Source: Streptomyces geranii
GTDB lineage: Bacteria > Actinomycetota > Actinomycetes > Streptomycetales > Streptomycetaceae
Reading direction: 5' to 3'
NCBI RefSeq assembly: GCF_002954775.1
Contig: NZ_PJME01000004.1
Coordinates: forward strand, 310,001-374,000
DNA: 64,000 nt
A program made the position numbers and the translations under genes. Shown piece after piece: positions 19,090 to 33,155 of the stretch (the stretch's first letter is position 1; the number at the start of each line of letters is the position of its first letter). The notes beneath the pieces were generated by a model. It did not search any database. It had not been told where the DNA came from and was given only the letters and a program-made list of their open reading frames with translations.

Positions 19090-20435
19090 CCCACCAACTC
19101 CTTGCCCCGCGCGAGCTGTTCGTTCATCCGCGAGTTCAGCGCGTCGGCGATCTTCCCGGGCTTGGTGCCGGACCTGATCGCGTCGGGCAGCACCTTGCTG
19201 AGCACCCCGTTCAGGGCGTCCGTCTGCGCGTACGGGCTGACGGGCAGTACCGAGAAGTACGCCGCCTCCTGTTCCTGGACCGCGTATGCCTGCTTCTGGA
19301 AGGCGTTCTCCTTGGGCATGCTCGCGCGCAGCGAGTCCAGGGAGGGCAGGCCCCAGCCCGCCGCCGCCCGGTCCTTCGCGGGCTGTCCGGCGAAGTACCA
19401 CTCGAAGAGCTTCCAGGCGGCCTCCTTGTTCTGCGCGTCCTTGGGCATCCAGAAGCCGGTGCCGCCGAAACAGGGGCTGACACGGTGGCCGCCGAGCTGC
19501 GGCGCGGGCGCGAACCTGGACACCTCGGTCAGCTTCGGTTCGGCGGCGATCACTCCGCCGAACCAGAAGCCGCTGCAGCTCATCGCCATGCGGCTGGCCT
19601 GGTAGGTGGGCCCGTCCCAGCCGTCCGGGTTGGGGTTGAGGAGGCTCGGGCCGATGTCGGCCTTCGCGTACCTGGCGTACCACTGGATGGCCTTGAGCGC
19701 CTCGGGCGAGGAGAAGTCCACCGAGGCCATGTCGTCGGCGAAGACGCTGCCGCCGGCCGACGCGGTCATCCACATGAGCTGGGAGAAGACGCCCATGCCG
19801 GTGGCGTTGAGTCCGTACACCTTCACTTTGCCGAGCCGGCGCCTGGTCAGCCGCTCGCCGAGGTCCAGCCACTCGTCCATGGACAACGGCTCGGTGTCGC
19901 TGGGCAGTTCGAGGCCCGCCTCCTCGAACATGTCGGTGCGGTACCAGAACATGGAGTCCTGCGAGTAGTCCTTGGCGAGGCCGTAGCGGGGGCCGGTGCC
20001 CTGCTTCTCGCCGTCGAAGCGCCACACGTCGTTGGCGGAGGCGAGATCGGAGACCTTCAGCACCTCGCTCTTGGCGAAGTACGGGTCCAGGTCCGTCATC
20101 AGCCCGCGTGCCGCGAAGTACGGCGCGTCCGTCGCGCCGATGCCGCGCACCACGTCCGGCGGGTTCTTGCTCGCCAGCATGGCGTTGAGCTTGGTGACGT
20201 CGTAGGTGATGATCCGGAGCGTCACGTCCAGCATCTTCTCGATGCTTCGCTTGGTCTTGGCGTCCCACTCGTCCACGAGGGTCATGACGGTGAGGGTCTT
20301 CCCGCCGCCCCCGGAACCGCTCCCGGAGTCGACGGAGGCGGCGCAGCCGGGCAGGGCCGCGGTGGCGAGCGCGACACCGGCGGAAGCGGCGAGGAAACGG
20401 CGCCGGTCGAGAGGACCTCTGGCTGAAACGGGCAT
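19086..20435 (-). CDS. Carbohydrate ABC transporter solute-binding lipoprotein (family 1)
   Basis: 449 residues. The N-terminus DRRRFLAASAGVAL has a twin-arginine motif and ends in the lipobox LPGC, so it is a Tat-exported lipoprotein. The body has the family 1 binding-protein pattern (MFWYRTDMFEEAGL, FGGTGFWMPKDA, KLFEWYFAG). It should catch an oligosaccharide outside the membrane and hand it to the two permeases. First gene of the importer-GH42 operon, divergent from the GH51 gene. The ligand is unknown; galacto- or arabino-oligosaccharides are suggested by the neighbours. Confidence 0.93.
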   Translation of the reverse strand: MPVSARGPLDRRRFLAASAGVALATAALPGCAASVDSGSGSGGGGKTLTVMTLVDEWDAKTKRSIEKMLDVTLRIITYDVTKLNAMLASKNPPDVVRGIGATDAPYFAARGLMTDLDPYFAKSEVLKVSDLASANDVWRFDGEKQGTGPRYGLAKDYSQDSMFWYRTDMFEEAGLELPSDTEPLSMDEWLDLGERLTRRRLGKVKVYGLNATGMGVFSQLMWMTASAGGSVFADDMASVDFSSPEALKAIQWYARYAKADIGPSLLNPNPDGWDGPTYQASRMAMSCSGFWFGGVIAAEPKLTEVSRFAPAPQLGGHRVSPCFGGTGFWMPKDAQNKEAAWKLFEWYFAGQPAKDRAAAGWGLPSLDSLRASMPKENAFQKQAYAVQEQEAAYFSVLPVSPYAQTDALNGVLSKVLPDAIRSGTKPGKIADALNSRMNEQLARGKELVG

Positions 20436-20663
20436 GACGATGATGCCTTTCGTGCGGGATGCGTACGGGGAGATGCGCGACGACGGACGGATCGGGCAGG
20501 GCAGGGCCTGGGCAGAGCAGGGCAGGAAGGGGCTTGGGAAGGGCAGGGCCCGGGAAGAGGGAAAGCGCTGTTCAGCACCTGGACGCCAGGGATCTCCCGC
20601 CGTGCTTCACCACGCGCCTCACACACGATGAGGTGCCACCGGCGCACAGGTGTGAGTGTCGAC

Positions 20664-20904
20664 GGACCGGTTCTTCAGCCGTATGGCGTCGCGCCCCGAA
20701 AACGCTCGCCTGCGGAAACCGGTCGGGAAAACTTCGGCGAACCGTAGGACGGGCCCGAGGACGGTGTCAAGAGGTCGGAACGCCCTCCCGCCTTCGACGG
20801 TTTCACCCGTCCGATTCGCCGGCACAACCTTCCCGCAACACTCTTGACGCATACGGCGTGGCGGTGGCACCGTCCATTTGTATCGCTACAGGAAACCGGT
20901 TGTC
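20664..20904. promoter_or_regulatory. Three ACCGGT-centred half-palindromes, candidate LacI-family operators
   Basis: The 600-bp divergent interval 20436-21035 holds GGACCGGTTC (20664-20673), GGAAACCGGTCG (20714-20725) and GGAAACCGGTTGTC (20891-20904). All share the CG-centred core expected of LacI-family sites, and the third matches a GGAAACCGGTTTCC palindrome in 11 of 14 positions. They flank the importer operon and the GH51 gene, and a LacI-type regulator is encoded at 30757. A TTGACG at 20844-20849 could be a -35 but no good -10 follows. Nothing else was recognised in the interval. Confidence 0.5.
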
Positions 20905-21035
20905 ATACCTCCGCGACGTCTCGGACGAGCCGTCCACGGACGGGGGGCGCCGCACACCCCGCGTGCGCTCCGCAACCCAGCGCCCCGAACCTTTCCCTCC
21001 CCTCCCACGATCCGCACCCTTGCAGGAGTCTGTCC

Positions 21036-22553
21036 GTGCCCAACGCCACCGCGGTCATCAACCTCGACATCGAGGGCCCGACGATCAGCCGCCATCTCTA
21101 CGGCCACTTCGCCGAGCACCTCGGCCGTTGCGTCTACGGCGGCTTCTGGGTCGGTGAGGACTCGCCGATACCCAACGAAGGAGGCATCAGGCTCGACGTC
21201 GTCGAAGCCCTGCGCGCCCTGGACATCCCCAACCTGCGCTGGCCGGGCGGCTGTTTCGCCGACGAGTACCACTGGAAGGACGGCATCGGGCCGCGCGAGC
21301 AGCGGCCCCGCATGGTCAACACCCACTGGGGGAACGTCGAGGAGAACAACCACTTCGGCACCCACGAGTTCCTGGCCCTGTGCGAACTCCTCGGCACCGA
21401 GCCCTACATCAGCGGCAACGTCGGCTCCGGCACCGTCCAGGAGATGAGCGAGTGGGTCGAGTACCTCACCCGCGACGGCGACAGCCCCATGGTCCGGCTG
21501 CGCAAGGCCAACGGCCGTGAGGAGCCCTGGCGCGTGAAGTACTGGGGCATCGGCAACGAGACCTGGGGCTGCGGCGGCAACATGCGCGCCGAGTACTCCG
21601 CCGACCTGGCCCGGCAGTACGCCACGTACTGCCGCGACCACGGCGACAACAAGCTGTACCGCATCGCCTCGGGCGCCTCCGACGACGACTACAAGTGGAC
21701 CGAGACCCTGATGCGGCAGATCAGCTGCTTCGGTTGCGAGGCCACCCCGAAGAACTTCTTCCAGGGCGTCTCCGTGCACTACTACACGATGGCCGGCGCC
21801 TGGGAGGCGAAGGGCAGCTCGATCGATTTCGACACCGACGACTACTACCGCACCATGGTCGCGGCCCGCCGCATCGACGACATCCTGACCGGTCACTCCA
21901 ACGTCATGGACATCTACGACCGCGGCCGTACGGTCGGCCTGGTCCTGGACGAGTGGGGCACCTGGTGGGACGTCGAACCGGGTACCAACCCCGGGTTCCT
22001 GTTCCAGCAGAACAGCCTGCGCGACGCCCTCGTCGCCTCCACCCACTTCGACATCTTCCACAAGCACGCGGCCCGGCTGTACATGGCGAACATCGCGCAG
22101 ACGGTCAACGTGCTCCAGGCGATGATCCTCACCGACGGAGAATCGCTGGTCCTGACCCCGACCTACCACGTCTTCGAGATGAACAAGGGTCACCAGGACG
22201 CGACTTCACTCGCCGTGCACCTGAACACGGACGACGCCCGCCGTCAGGTGGGGGACACCCAGCTGGACACCCTCTCCGTCTCGGCCAGCGTCAAGGACGG
22301 ACAGGTGCTCATCTCCCTGTCCAACCTGGACGCCGACGAGCCGGCCGAGGTGACGCTCGACCTGCGCGGCGCCACGATCGGCGAGCCGGTCGCCCGTCTG
22401 CTGACGGCCGCCAAGCTCCAGGACCACAACACCCCTGAGGCCCCGGCGGAGGTCGCCCCGCGCCCGTTCGACGGCCTGACCGTCACCGACCGGGGCCTGA
22501 CGCTCACCCTGCCGCCCCATTCCTTCCTCACCGTCCGGGCTCCGCTGAGCTGA
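21036..22553 (+). CDS. GH51 alpha-L-arabinofuranosidase
   Basis: 505 residues, standard GH51 length, no signal peptide. The acid/base is E175 in GIGNETWG and the nucleophile E306 in [22 protein letters not shown] is a family motif. The C-terminal beta-sandwich ends with [10 protein letters not shown]. It removes arabinofuranosyl side groups from arabinan, arabinoxylan or arabinogalactan oligosaccharides in the cytoplasm. GTG 21036 is chosen because AGGAG lies seven bases upstream and family homology starts at once. First gene of the plus-strand utilisation run. Confidence 0.95.
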   Translation: MPNATAVINLDIEGPTISRHLYGHFAEHLGRCVYGGFWVGEDSPIPNEGGIRLDVVEALRALDIPNLRWPGGCFADEYHWKDGIGPREQRPRMVNTHWGNVEENNHFGTHEFLALCELLGTEPYISGNVGSGTVQEMSEWVEYLTRDGDSPMVRLRKANGREEPWRVKYWGIGNETWGCGGNMRAEYSADLARQYATYCRDHGDNKLYRIASGASDDDYKWTETLMRQISCFGCEATPKNFFQGVSVHYYTMAGAWEAKGSSIDFDTDDYYRTMVAARRIDDILTGHSNVMDIYDRGRTVGLVLDEWGTWWDVEPGTNPGFLFQQNSLRDALVASTHFDIFHKHAARLYMANIAQTVNVLQAMILTDGESLVLTPTYHVFEMNKGHQDATSLAVHLNTDDARRQVGDTQLDTLSVSASVKDGQVLISLSNLDADEPAEVTLDLRGATIGEPVARLLTAAKLQDHNTPEAPAEVAPRPFDGLTVTDRGLTLTLPPHSFLTVRAPLS

Positions 22554-22588
22554 CCCGCGCGTCACCTGTGTCGCAGCGGCCCGGCTGA

Positions 22589-26992
<4,404 letters not shown>

Positions 26993-27053
26993 GCACCGAG
27001 CAACCCCCCCCCACACACACACACGCACAGCTCGGCCAAGCAGTTTCCCCCCG

Positions 27054-27073
27054 CCCGATCAGAGCCGATCGGG
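27054..27073. promoter_or_regulatory. Hairpin/palindrome before the alginate-lyase-family gene
   Basis: CCCGATC and GATCGGG flank six bases in the 107-bp gap after the GH2 gene. The gap begins with a run of nine C and seven AC repeats near 27004-27025. The palindrome could be an operator or an RNA stem near the start of the next gene; no promoter hexamers were recognised. Confidence 0.3.
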
Positions 27074-27099
27074 CCCGTTCGATCGGAGTCGCACATCCC

Positions 27100-28359
27100 A
27101 TGAGCCGCGACGAACTCCCCCCACCCGCCGCCCAGTTGTCGCACACCGGACCGAGCCGACGGGGCATCCTGCGCGCCGCCGGAGGACTCACCCTTGCAGG
27201 TGCGCTCGGCGCCGCCACCGTACGGTCCGCCTCCGCCGCGCCCACCGTCTGGAACCACCCCGGCGGGATCCACCACCCCGGCGACATCAACCGCGCCCGG
27301 GTGAAGGTCGCCGCCTACGCCGAACCCTGGTACTCGGGCTGGCAGTTGCTGACCGCCAACGCCCACTCCGCGTCCACCTGGACGGCCAACCCGCAGGCCA
27401 TCGTGTACCGGGGCGGGAGCAACACCCAGAACTACCCGATCCTCTACAACGACATCGCCGCCGCATACCAGAACACCCTGCGCTGGCTGATCACCGGCGA
27501 CACGGCGTACGCCGACTGCGCCGCCGCGATCTGCAACGCCTGGTCGAGCACCCTGACCTCGATCCAGGGCAGCACGGACGGCATCCTCGTCGCCGGGCTC
27601 CAGGGCTGGCAGTTCGCCAACGTGGGCGAACTCCTGCGTGACTACAGCGGGTTCGACCTCGCCGCGTTCCAGCAGCTGATGCTCAACGTGTTCTACCCCA
27701 TCAACCACGGCTTCCTGCGCGACCACAACTTCACCTGCATCACGCACTACTGGGCCAACTGGGACCTCTGCAACGTGGCGTCCCTGCTGGCCATCGCCAT
27801 CCTCTGCGAGGACGGCGACAAGTTCGACGAGGCGGTCACCTACTTCCGGAGCGGCGCGGGCAACGGCGCCATCGGCAACGCCGTGCCGTTCCTCTACACG
27901 GACGACGACGGCTACGAACTCGGCCAGTGGCAGGAGTCAGGGCGCGACCAGGGCCACTCCGTCATGGGCATGGGCCAGATGGGCGTCATCTGCGAGATGG
28001 CCTACAACCAGGGCGTCGACCTCTACGGCTACGACGACAACCGGTTCTTCAAGGCGGCCCAGTACGTCGCCAAGTACAACCTCGGCCTGGACGTGCCCTA
28101 CACGACCTACAGCTGGGGCAGCGGCACCAACTGCGCCTACAACGAGCAGACCGTGATCTCCGACGCGAGCCGCGGGATCGTCCGCCCGGTGTGGGCGATG
28201 CTCCACTACCACTACAACCGGATCAAGGGCCTCGACGACAAGTACATCGCGGCCATGTCCAGCGACCTCGTCGGCATCGAGGGCGGCGGCGGCAACTACG
28301 GTTCCACCAGCGGCGGTTACGACCAGCTCGGCTTCGGCCAGCTGATGTACGCCAAGTAG
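27100..28359 (+). CDS. Tat-exported alginate-lyase-family protein
   Basis: 419 residues. SRRGILRAAGGLTLAGALGA followed by SASA is a Tat signal. The body resembles the alpha/alpha-toroid alginate lyase family: NPQAIVYRGG, the NFTCITHYWANWDLCN stretch, and WQESGRDQGHSVMGMGQMG with conserved Arg, His and Met. Family members cleave uronate polymers by beta-elimination; in soil actinomycetes the substrate could be a pectic or arabinogalactan uronide rather than alginate. CGGAG lies eleven bases before ATG 27100. It sits between intracellular glycosidases and probably generates the oligosaccharides they process. Confidence 0.75.
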   Translation: MSRDELPPPAAQLSHTGPSRRGILRAAGGLTLAGALGAATVRSASAAPTVWNHPGGIHHPGDINRARVKVAAYAEPWYSGWQLLTANAHSASTWTANPQAIVYRGGSNTQNYPILYNDIAAAYQNTLRWLITGDTAYADCAAAICNAWSSTLTSIQGSTDGILVAGLQGWQFANVGELLRDYSGFDLAAFQQLMLNVFYPINHGFLRDHNFTCITHYWANWDLCNVASLLAIAILCEDGDKFDEAVTYFRSGAGNGAIGNAVPFLYTDDDGYELGQWQESGRDQGHSVMGMGQMGVICEMAYNQGVDLYGYDDNRFFKAAQYVAKYNLGLDVPYTTYSWGSGTNCAYNEQTVISDASRGIVRPVWAMLHYHYNRIKGLDDKYIAAMSSDLVGIEGGGGNYGSTSGGYDQLGFGQLMYAK

Positions 28360-28393
28360 CGCCCGTCGCGAACACAGAAGAGAGAAAAGACCG

Positions 28394-30763
28394 ATGGTCA
28401 TGAGTGATTCCGGCCGCCCCGTCGAGACGGTCGTGGAGGTGGACACCCGAGGACCGGGAACCGCCATCTCGCCCGATCTGTTCGGCGCGTTCTTCGAGGA
28501 CCTCAACTACGCGGCGGACGGCGGTCTCCACGCCGAACTCGTGCAGAACAGATCCTTCGAGTACGGTCCCGCCGACCACCCCGACTGGCACGCCCTCACC
28601 GCGTGGCAGCTGCTGGAACGGGACGGCGCGGCCGGATCGCTCACGATCGCCACCGACGACCCGCCGCACCCCGCCAACCCGCACTACGCGGTACTCACCA
28701 GCACCACCTCCACCGGAGCGGGCCTGCGCAACGAGGGGTTCGACGGCATTCCGGTCCGGGCGGGCGAGCGCTACGACGTCAGCGTCCTCGCCCGCCTGGC
28801 CGACGGCACCGCCGACCGGCTGGTCGCCCGCATCGAGAGCCGGGACGGCGGCACGGTCCACGGCGAGGCCGAACTGGGCGCCGTGCACGGCTCCTGGCAG
28901 CGCCACACGGCGGTCATCACCTCGGCGGCCACCGACCCCGACGCCCGCCTCACCCTTACCGCCACCGGACCCGGCACCCTCCACCTGGACCTCGTATCGC
29001 TCTTCCCGCATGCCACCTTCAAGGGCCGGCCGGGCGGACTGCGCGCGGACCTGGCCCAGGCGATCGCCGACCTCAAGCCCAAGTTCCTGCGTTTTCCCGG
29101 CGGTTGCCTCGCCCACGGCAACGGGCTCGGCAACATGTACCGCTGGTCGGAGACGGTCGGCCCGTTGCACGAGCGCAGGCAGCAGTTCAACATCTGGCAC
29201 TACCACCAGTCGATGGGCCTGGGTTACTTCGAGTACTTCCAGTTCTGCGAGGACATCGGCGCCAAGCCGCTGCCCGTCGTCCCGGCCGGCGTCTGCTGTC
29301 AGAACAGCCACGTCGGCGACCGGACCGGCCAGGCGGGCCTCCCCGAGGAGGAGATGGACGCCTACGTCGCCGAGGTGCTGGCCCTGGTGGAGTGGGCCAA
29401 CGGCCCCGCCGACTCGCGTTGGGGATCAGTGCGCGCCGCCGCCGGACACCCCGAACCCTTCGGCCTGGAGTACCTCGGCGTCGGCAACGAGGACACGATC
29501 ACCGACACCTTCCGCGATCGCTTCTCCCGTATCCACGACGCCCTGTGCGAGCACCACCCCGAGATCACCGTCATCGGCACCCTCGGCCCGGCCACCTTCG
29601 GCGAGGACTGGGAGAAGGGCTGGGCGTTCGCCCGCGAGCGGGGCGTACCCGTCGTCGACGAGCACGCCTACAAATCACCGCGCTGGATGCTGGAGAACTC
29701 CCGCCGGTTCGACGCGATGGACCGGCAGGGCCCGCACCTGTACATCGGGGAGTACGGCAGCTGGCGCAACAACGGCCGCAGCGCGATCGCCGAAGCCCTC
29801 TACATGATCGCCATGGAACGCAACGGCGACGTCGTCCGCCTCGCCTCCTACGCCCCGCTGCTCGCCAAGCGCGACCACACCCAATGGCTGCCCGACCTGG
29901 TCTACTTCGACAACACCCACGTCTGGACCACCCTCAACTACCACGTCCAGCAACTGCATTCGGTCAACTCCGGCGACACCGCCCTGCCCGTCACGGTCAC
30001 CGGAGCGCCCGAGGCGCCGCCCGCCCGGGAGAGCGACGGCCCCGGCGTCCGCGTCGGCGCGGGAGAGGACACGCGCACCGAGTTCGGCGAGGTGGCCATG
30101 GACTCCCCGAGCACGCACGCGGACGTCGCCGGGGAAGTGTCGTACGCCTTCTCCGTGCGAGCCCGGAAGTCGGACGGCGCCGAGGGGTTCGTCGTGGACT
30201 TCACGGGGGTCACCTCCGGGCACCGGTACCGGTGGAAGCTCGGCGGCTGGGGAAACCGGGCCACCTGGCTCCAGCGTGTGGACGACGAAGTGGAGGACGA
30301 CCTCGGTGAGCGCGTGCCCGAAGGTGTGGTCAGCGGGCAGTGGTACGAGCTGTCGGTGGCGGTCGACGGCACCCGGGTGCGCTGCTTCCGTGACGGCGAG
30401 CTGCTGCACGACATCGACGACGTACGGCCGGAGCCGGAGGTCTTCGCGGTCTCGGCCGTGCGTGACAGCGCCTCGGGACATGTGATCGTGAAGATCGTGA
30501 ACACCACGCCGGAGCCGGTCGCGGTTCGGCTGCTGCTGTCCGGCGCTGTGCAGGGCACCGGGTACGAGCGCACCACGCTCACCGTCGACCCGGACGCCAC
30601 CAGCCGTTTCGGGCCCGCCCCGGCCGCCCCGGTCCACGACCGCGTCACCGGACCCGTCCTCGAAGTCCCGCCGCACTCGTTCACCGTCCTGCGCACGGAC
30701 GCGCGGCCTAGCATGCAGGTGGGTTCCGGGACGGCAGAGGCAGGGCAGGGGCGAGCGTGGTAA
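28394..30763 (+). CDS. Second GH51-type alpha-L-arabinofuranosidase, with N-terminal CBM-like domain
   Basis: 789 residues, no signal peptide. FGAFFEDLNYAADGGLHAEL begins the fold; residues about 70-210 form a beta-rich carbohydrate-binding-like domain. The catalytic region has FLRFPGGCLAHG, the acid/base E366 in GVGNED and the nucleophile E453 in IGEYGSW. The C-terminal part (about 560-700) looks like a concanavalin-type insert before the closing beta domain. It differs strongly from the 505-residue GH51 upstream, so it is not a recent duplicate. ATG 28400 is an alternative start. Its stop overlaps the start of the LacI gene. Confidence 0.9.
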   Translation: MVMSDSGRPVETVVEVDTRGPGTAISPDLFGAFFEDLNYAADGGLHAELVQNRSFEYGPADHPDWHALTAWQLLERDGAAGSLTIATDDPPHPANPHYAVLTSTTSTGAGLRNEGFDGIPVRAGERYDVSVLARLADGTADRLVARIESRDGGTVHGEAELGAVHGSWQRHTAVITSAATDPDARLTLTATGPGTLHLDLVSLFPHATFKGRPGGLRADLAQAIADLKPKFLRFPGGCLAHGNGLGNMYRWSETVGPLHERRQQFNIWHYHQSMGLGYFEYFQFCEDIGAKPLPVVPAGVCCQNSHVGDRTGQAGLPEEEMDAYVAEVLALVEWANGPADSRWGSVRAAAGHPEPFGLEYLGVGNEDTITDTFRDRFSRIHDALCEHHPEITVIGTLGPATFGEDWEKGWAFARERGVPVVDEHAYKSPRWMLENSRRFDAMDRQGPHLYIGEYGSWRNNGRSAIAEALYMIAMERNGDVVRLASYAPLLAKRDHTQWLPDLVYFDNTHVWTTLNYHVQQLHSVNSGDTALPVTVTGAPEAPPARESDGPGVRVGAGEDTRTEFGEVAMDSPSTHADVAGEVSYAFSVRARKSDGAEGFVVDFTGVTSGHRYRWKLGGWGNRATWLQRVDDEVEDDLGERVPEGVVSGQWYELSVAVDGTRVRCFRDGELLHDIDDVRPEPEVFAVSAVRDSASGHVIVKIVNTTPEPVAVRLLLSGAVQGTGYERTTLTVDPDATSRFGPAPAAPVHDRVTGPVLEVPPHSFTVLRTDARPSMQVGSGTAEAGQGRAW

Positions 30764-31770
30764 CGATGCAGGACGTGGCGAAGGCAGCGGGAGTCTCGCC
30801 GATGACCGTCTCCAACGTCATCAACGACCATCCGAACGTCCGCCCCGCCACCCGCGAGAAGGTCCTGGAGGCGATGGCCCGGCTCGACTACCGGGTCAAC
30901 GTCGCCGCCCGCAATCTGCGCAAGGGCCGCACCGGAGTCATCGGGCTCGCCGTCCCCGAGGTCGGCAGCGCCTACTACGGACGGCTGGCCGCCGGGATCA
31001 TCGCCGCCGCCGAGCGGCGCAATCTCCGGGTGAGTATCGAGCAGACCGCCTCCCGGGAGAACGAGCTGGACGCGCTGTCCCTGTCCCGCAACCACCAGTA
31101 CGACGGGCTCATCCTCAGCGCCGCCGGGCTGAGCCAGGCCGACGCCGAACGCCTCAAGGTGGACCACCCGGTCGTCGTCCTCGGCGACCGCATCTTCGGC
31201 GGTCCCGTCGACCACGTCGCCATGCCCAACCTGGAAGCGGCCAGGGCGGCCACCGGGCATCTGATCGAACGGGGCTGCCGGCGCGTCGCGATCCTGTGCG
31301 GGGCGCTGGAGGAGGTCGACACCTCCAGCCTCCGGCTCACCGGCTACCGGCAGGCACTGGAGGCGGCGGGACTGCCGGCGGATCCCGGGCTGATCCAGCA
31401 GGTGGACCGGCTCGGCATGCGCGACGGGGCCGAACGCGCCCGGGAGATGACGGCGAGCGGCCTCGACTTCGACGGCGTGTTCTGTGTGACCGACGCCCTC
31501 GCCATGGGCGTGCTGCGAGGCCTGGCCGACGCCGGGATCGGGGTGCCCGACCAGGTCAAGGTGATCGGCTTCGACAACGTCCCGGAGAGCGAGTTCCTCG
31601 TCCCCTCCCTCTCCACGATCGACCCGGACCACGACGGCATGGCCGAGCGCGCGGTCGACCTCCTGATCGGACGCATCGAGCAGACCGAACCCGAACCCGG
31701 CCCCGAACACCAGGACTTCGTCGGTGGCTTCTCCGTCGTGATCCGTGAGTCGACGGGCGGTCCCCGGTGA
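30757..31770 (+). CDS. LacI-family transcriptional regulator
   Basis: 337 residues. The N-terminal helix-turn-helix is MQDVAKAAGVSPMTVSNVIN, with the hinge helix around VAARNLRKGRTG, followed by a periplasmic-binding-protein-like sensor domain (GVFCVTDALAMGVLRG, KVIGFDNVPESEF). GTG 30757 overlaps the GH51 stop; ATG 30766 would also keep the whole HTH. It lies within the glycosidase run and is probably the local repressor, released by an imported sugar and acting at the ACCGGT sites near 20.7-20.9 kb. The link to those sites is inference. Confidence 0.93.
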   Translation: MVTMQDVAKAAGVSPMTVSNVINDHPNVRPATREKVLEAMARLDYRVNVAARNLRKGRTGVIGLAVPEVGSAYYGRLAAGIIAAAERRNLRVSIEQTASRENELDALSLSRNHQYDGLILSAAGLSQADAERLKVDHPVVVLGDRIFGGPVDHVAMPNLEAARAATGHLIERGCRRVAILCGALEEVDTSSLRLTGYRQALEAAGLPADPGLIQQVDRLGMRDGAERAREMTASGLDFDGVFCVTDALAMGVLRGLADAGIGVPDQVKVIGFDNVPESEFLVPSLSTIDPDHDGMAERAVDLLIGRIEQTEPEPGPEHQDFVGGFSVVIRESTGGPR

Positions 31771-32705
31771 ACCCCGTGGCCGCCGCGCCGCTCTTCCGCG
31801 ACCCGATACACGACGGCGCCGCCGATCCGGTGGCCATCTGGAACCGCCGGACCGAGGAGTGGTGGCTCGTCTACACCAACCGCCGAACCACCGCCCCCGG
31901 CCCCGGTGTCGCCTGGGTCTACGGCACCGACCTGGGCGTCGCCGCGTCCGCCGACGGAGGCCGCACCTGGACCTACCGGGGCACGCTGCCCGGCCTGGAG
32001 ACCGAGTGGGGCCGTGACACCTTCTGGGCACCGGAGATCATCTGGCACGACGGGCTCTACCACATGTACGTCACTTACATCCGGGGCATCCGCGACGACT
32101 GGAACGGCAAGGCCGCCATCCGCCACTACACCAGCCCCGACCTGCTGGACTGGACCCACCACGGCGCCCTCGACCTCGGCTCCGACCGGGTCATCGACGC
32201 CTGTGTGTTCCCACTGCCGGACGGCGGCTGGCGCATGTGGTTCAAGGACGACACCCGGGGCTCGCTCACCTGCGCGGCCGACAGCCCCGACCTGTACGAG
32301 TGGCGGCCCACCGGGCTCGCGGTCGGTCACCGCCCGCACGAGGGCCCCAACGTCTTCGCGCTCGGCGGCTACTACTGGATGCTCGTCGACGAATGGCGCG
32401 GGCAGCGTGTGCTGCGCTCGGACGACCTCACCACCTGGGTGCGCCAGGGCCTGATCCTCGACAGACCGGGCAGCCGCCCCGACGACGCGACGATCGGCCT
32501 GCACGCCGACGTCGTCGTCCAGGACGGGACGGCGTACGTCTTCTACTTCACCCATCCCGGCCGTACCGGCGCCGTCACCGACGACGACGGCACGTACGCC
32601 ACCCGGCGCTCGTCCCTTCAGGTCGCCGCCGCCCGGGTTGTCGACGGGACCCTGCACTGCGACCGCGACCGGACTCCCGCACTCCAACTGGGTCCCGCGT
32701 TTTAG
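31767..32705 (+). CDS. GH43-like five-bladed beta-propeller glycosidase
   Basis: 312 residues, no signal peptide. The propeller pattern is clear: PIHDGAADPVAIW, FWAPEIIWHDGLYHMYVTY, DACVFPLPDGGWRMWFKDD, GPNVFALGGYYWMLVDEW. The Asp of the first blade and the Glu in APEIIW are the likely catalytic residues, although the family also contains phosphorylases with a similar fold. The GTG start overlaps the LacI stop (GTGA), so the two are co-translated. Last gene of the utilisation run; a hairpin follows within six bases. Confidence 0.8.
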   Translation: MNPVAAAPLFRDPIHDGAADPVAIWNRRTEEWWLVYTNRRTTAPGPGVAWVYGTDLGVAASADGGRTWTYRGTLPGLETEWGRDTFWAPEIIWHDGLYHMYVTYIRGIRDDWNGKAAIRHYTSPDLLDWTHHGALDLGSDRVIDACVFPLPDGGWRMWFKDDTRGSLTCAADSPDLYEWRPTGLAVGHRPHEGPNVFALGGYYWMLVDEWRGQRVLRSDDLTTWVRQGLILDRPGSRPDDATIGLHADVVVQDGTAYVFYFTHPGRTGAVTDDDGTYATRRSSLQVAAARVVDGTLHCDRDRTPALQLGPAF

Positions 32706-32710
32706 GACTT

Positions 32711-32736
32711 GCCGTCACCGGGTCACGCGTGACGGC
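32711..32736. terminator. Bidirectional terminator-like hairpin between convergent genes
   Basis: GCCGTCAC and GTGACGGC form an 8-bp stem with a ten-base loop. It overlaps the 3' end of the minus-strand stress membrane protein gene and lies six bases after the GH43-like stop. It has no T-tract. Confidence 0.5.
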
Positions 32737-33001
32737 GGGAGTGCCGGTTGCCGGTGACGAGGCGGTAGAGGAGGAGCAGGACGAGGGAGCCCGCGATCGC
32801 CGCGATCCAGGTGGAGAGGTCGAAGAAGCCGTCGATGGAGTCGACGCCGAAGACCACCTTGCCGAGCCAGCCGCCGAGCAGACCGCCGACGATGCCGATG
32901 AGCATCGTGACGATGATGCCGCCGGGGTCCTTGCCCGGCATCAGGAGCTTGGCGATGGCGCCCGCGAGCAGGCCGATGATGATCCACGCGATGATGCCCA
33001 T
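32723..33001 (-). CDS. GlsB/YeaQ/YmgE-type small membrane protein
   Basis: 92 residues with three hydrophobic segments. MGIIAWIIIGLLAGAIAKLL and the glycine-rich GIVGGLLGGWLG are hallmarks of this stress-associated membrane family (also called transglycosylase-associated). The biochemical role is not known. Monocistronic in appearance; the 154-bp gap behind it carries a short tandem repeat. Confidence 0.9.
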   Translation of the reverse strand: MGIIAWIIIGLLAGAIAKLLMPGKDPGGIIVTMLIGIVGGLLGGWLGKVVFGVDSIDGFFDLSTWIAAIAGSLVLLLLYRLVTGNRHSRRHA

Positions 33002-33094
33002 GATGAGTCTCCGTTTTCTCGGAAGGGGCTGTGTCAGTTTCTCGTGTGCACCGATCGGGACCGGACAAACGCCTCCGGTCGCGTTCCGTGCTGT

Positions 33095-33126
33095 GTTCTG
33101 CGGTTCTGCCGTTCTGCGGTTCTGCC
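33095..33126 (+). repeat. Two tandem 16-bp repeats
   Basis: GTTCTGCGGTTCTGCC occurs twice in direct tandem and then decays into GTTCGGTCGTTCC. It lies between the end of the DUF1206 gene and the start of the small membrane protein gene, both on the minus strand, so it may fall in a promoter or untranslated region. Confidence 0.8.
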
Positions 33127-33155
33127 GTTCGGTCGTTCCTTCGTGCCGCTGTCCT

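Noticed and set aside
20844..20883. TTGACG as the promoter of the GH51 gene
   Set aside because: No acceptable -10 hexamer occurs at 16-19 bases, so it was only mentioned, not called.
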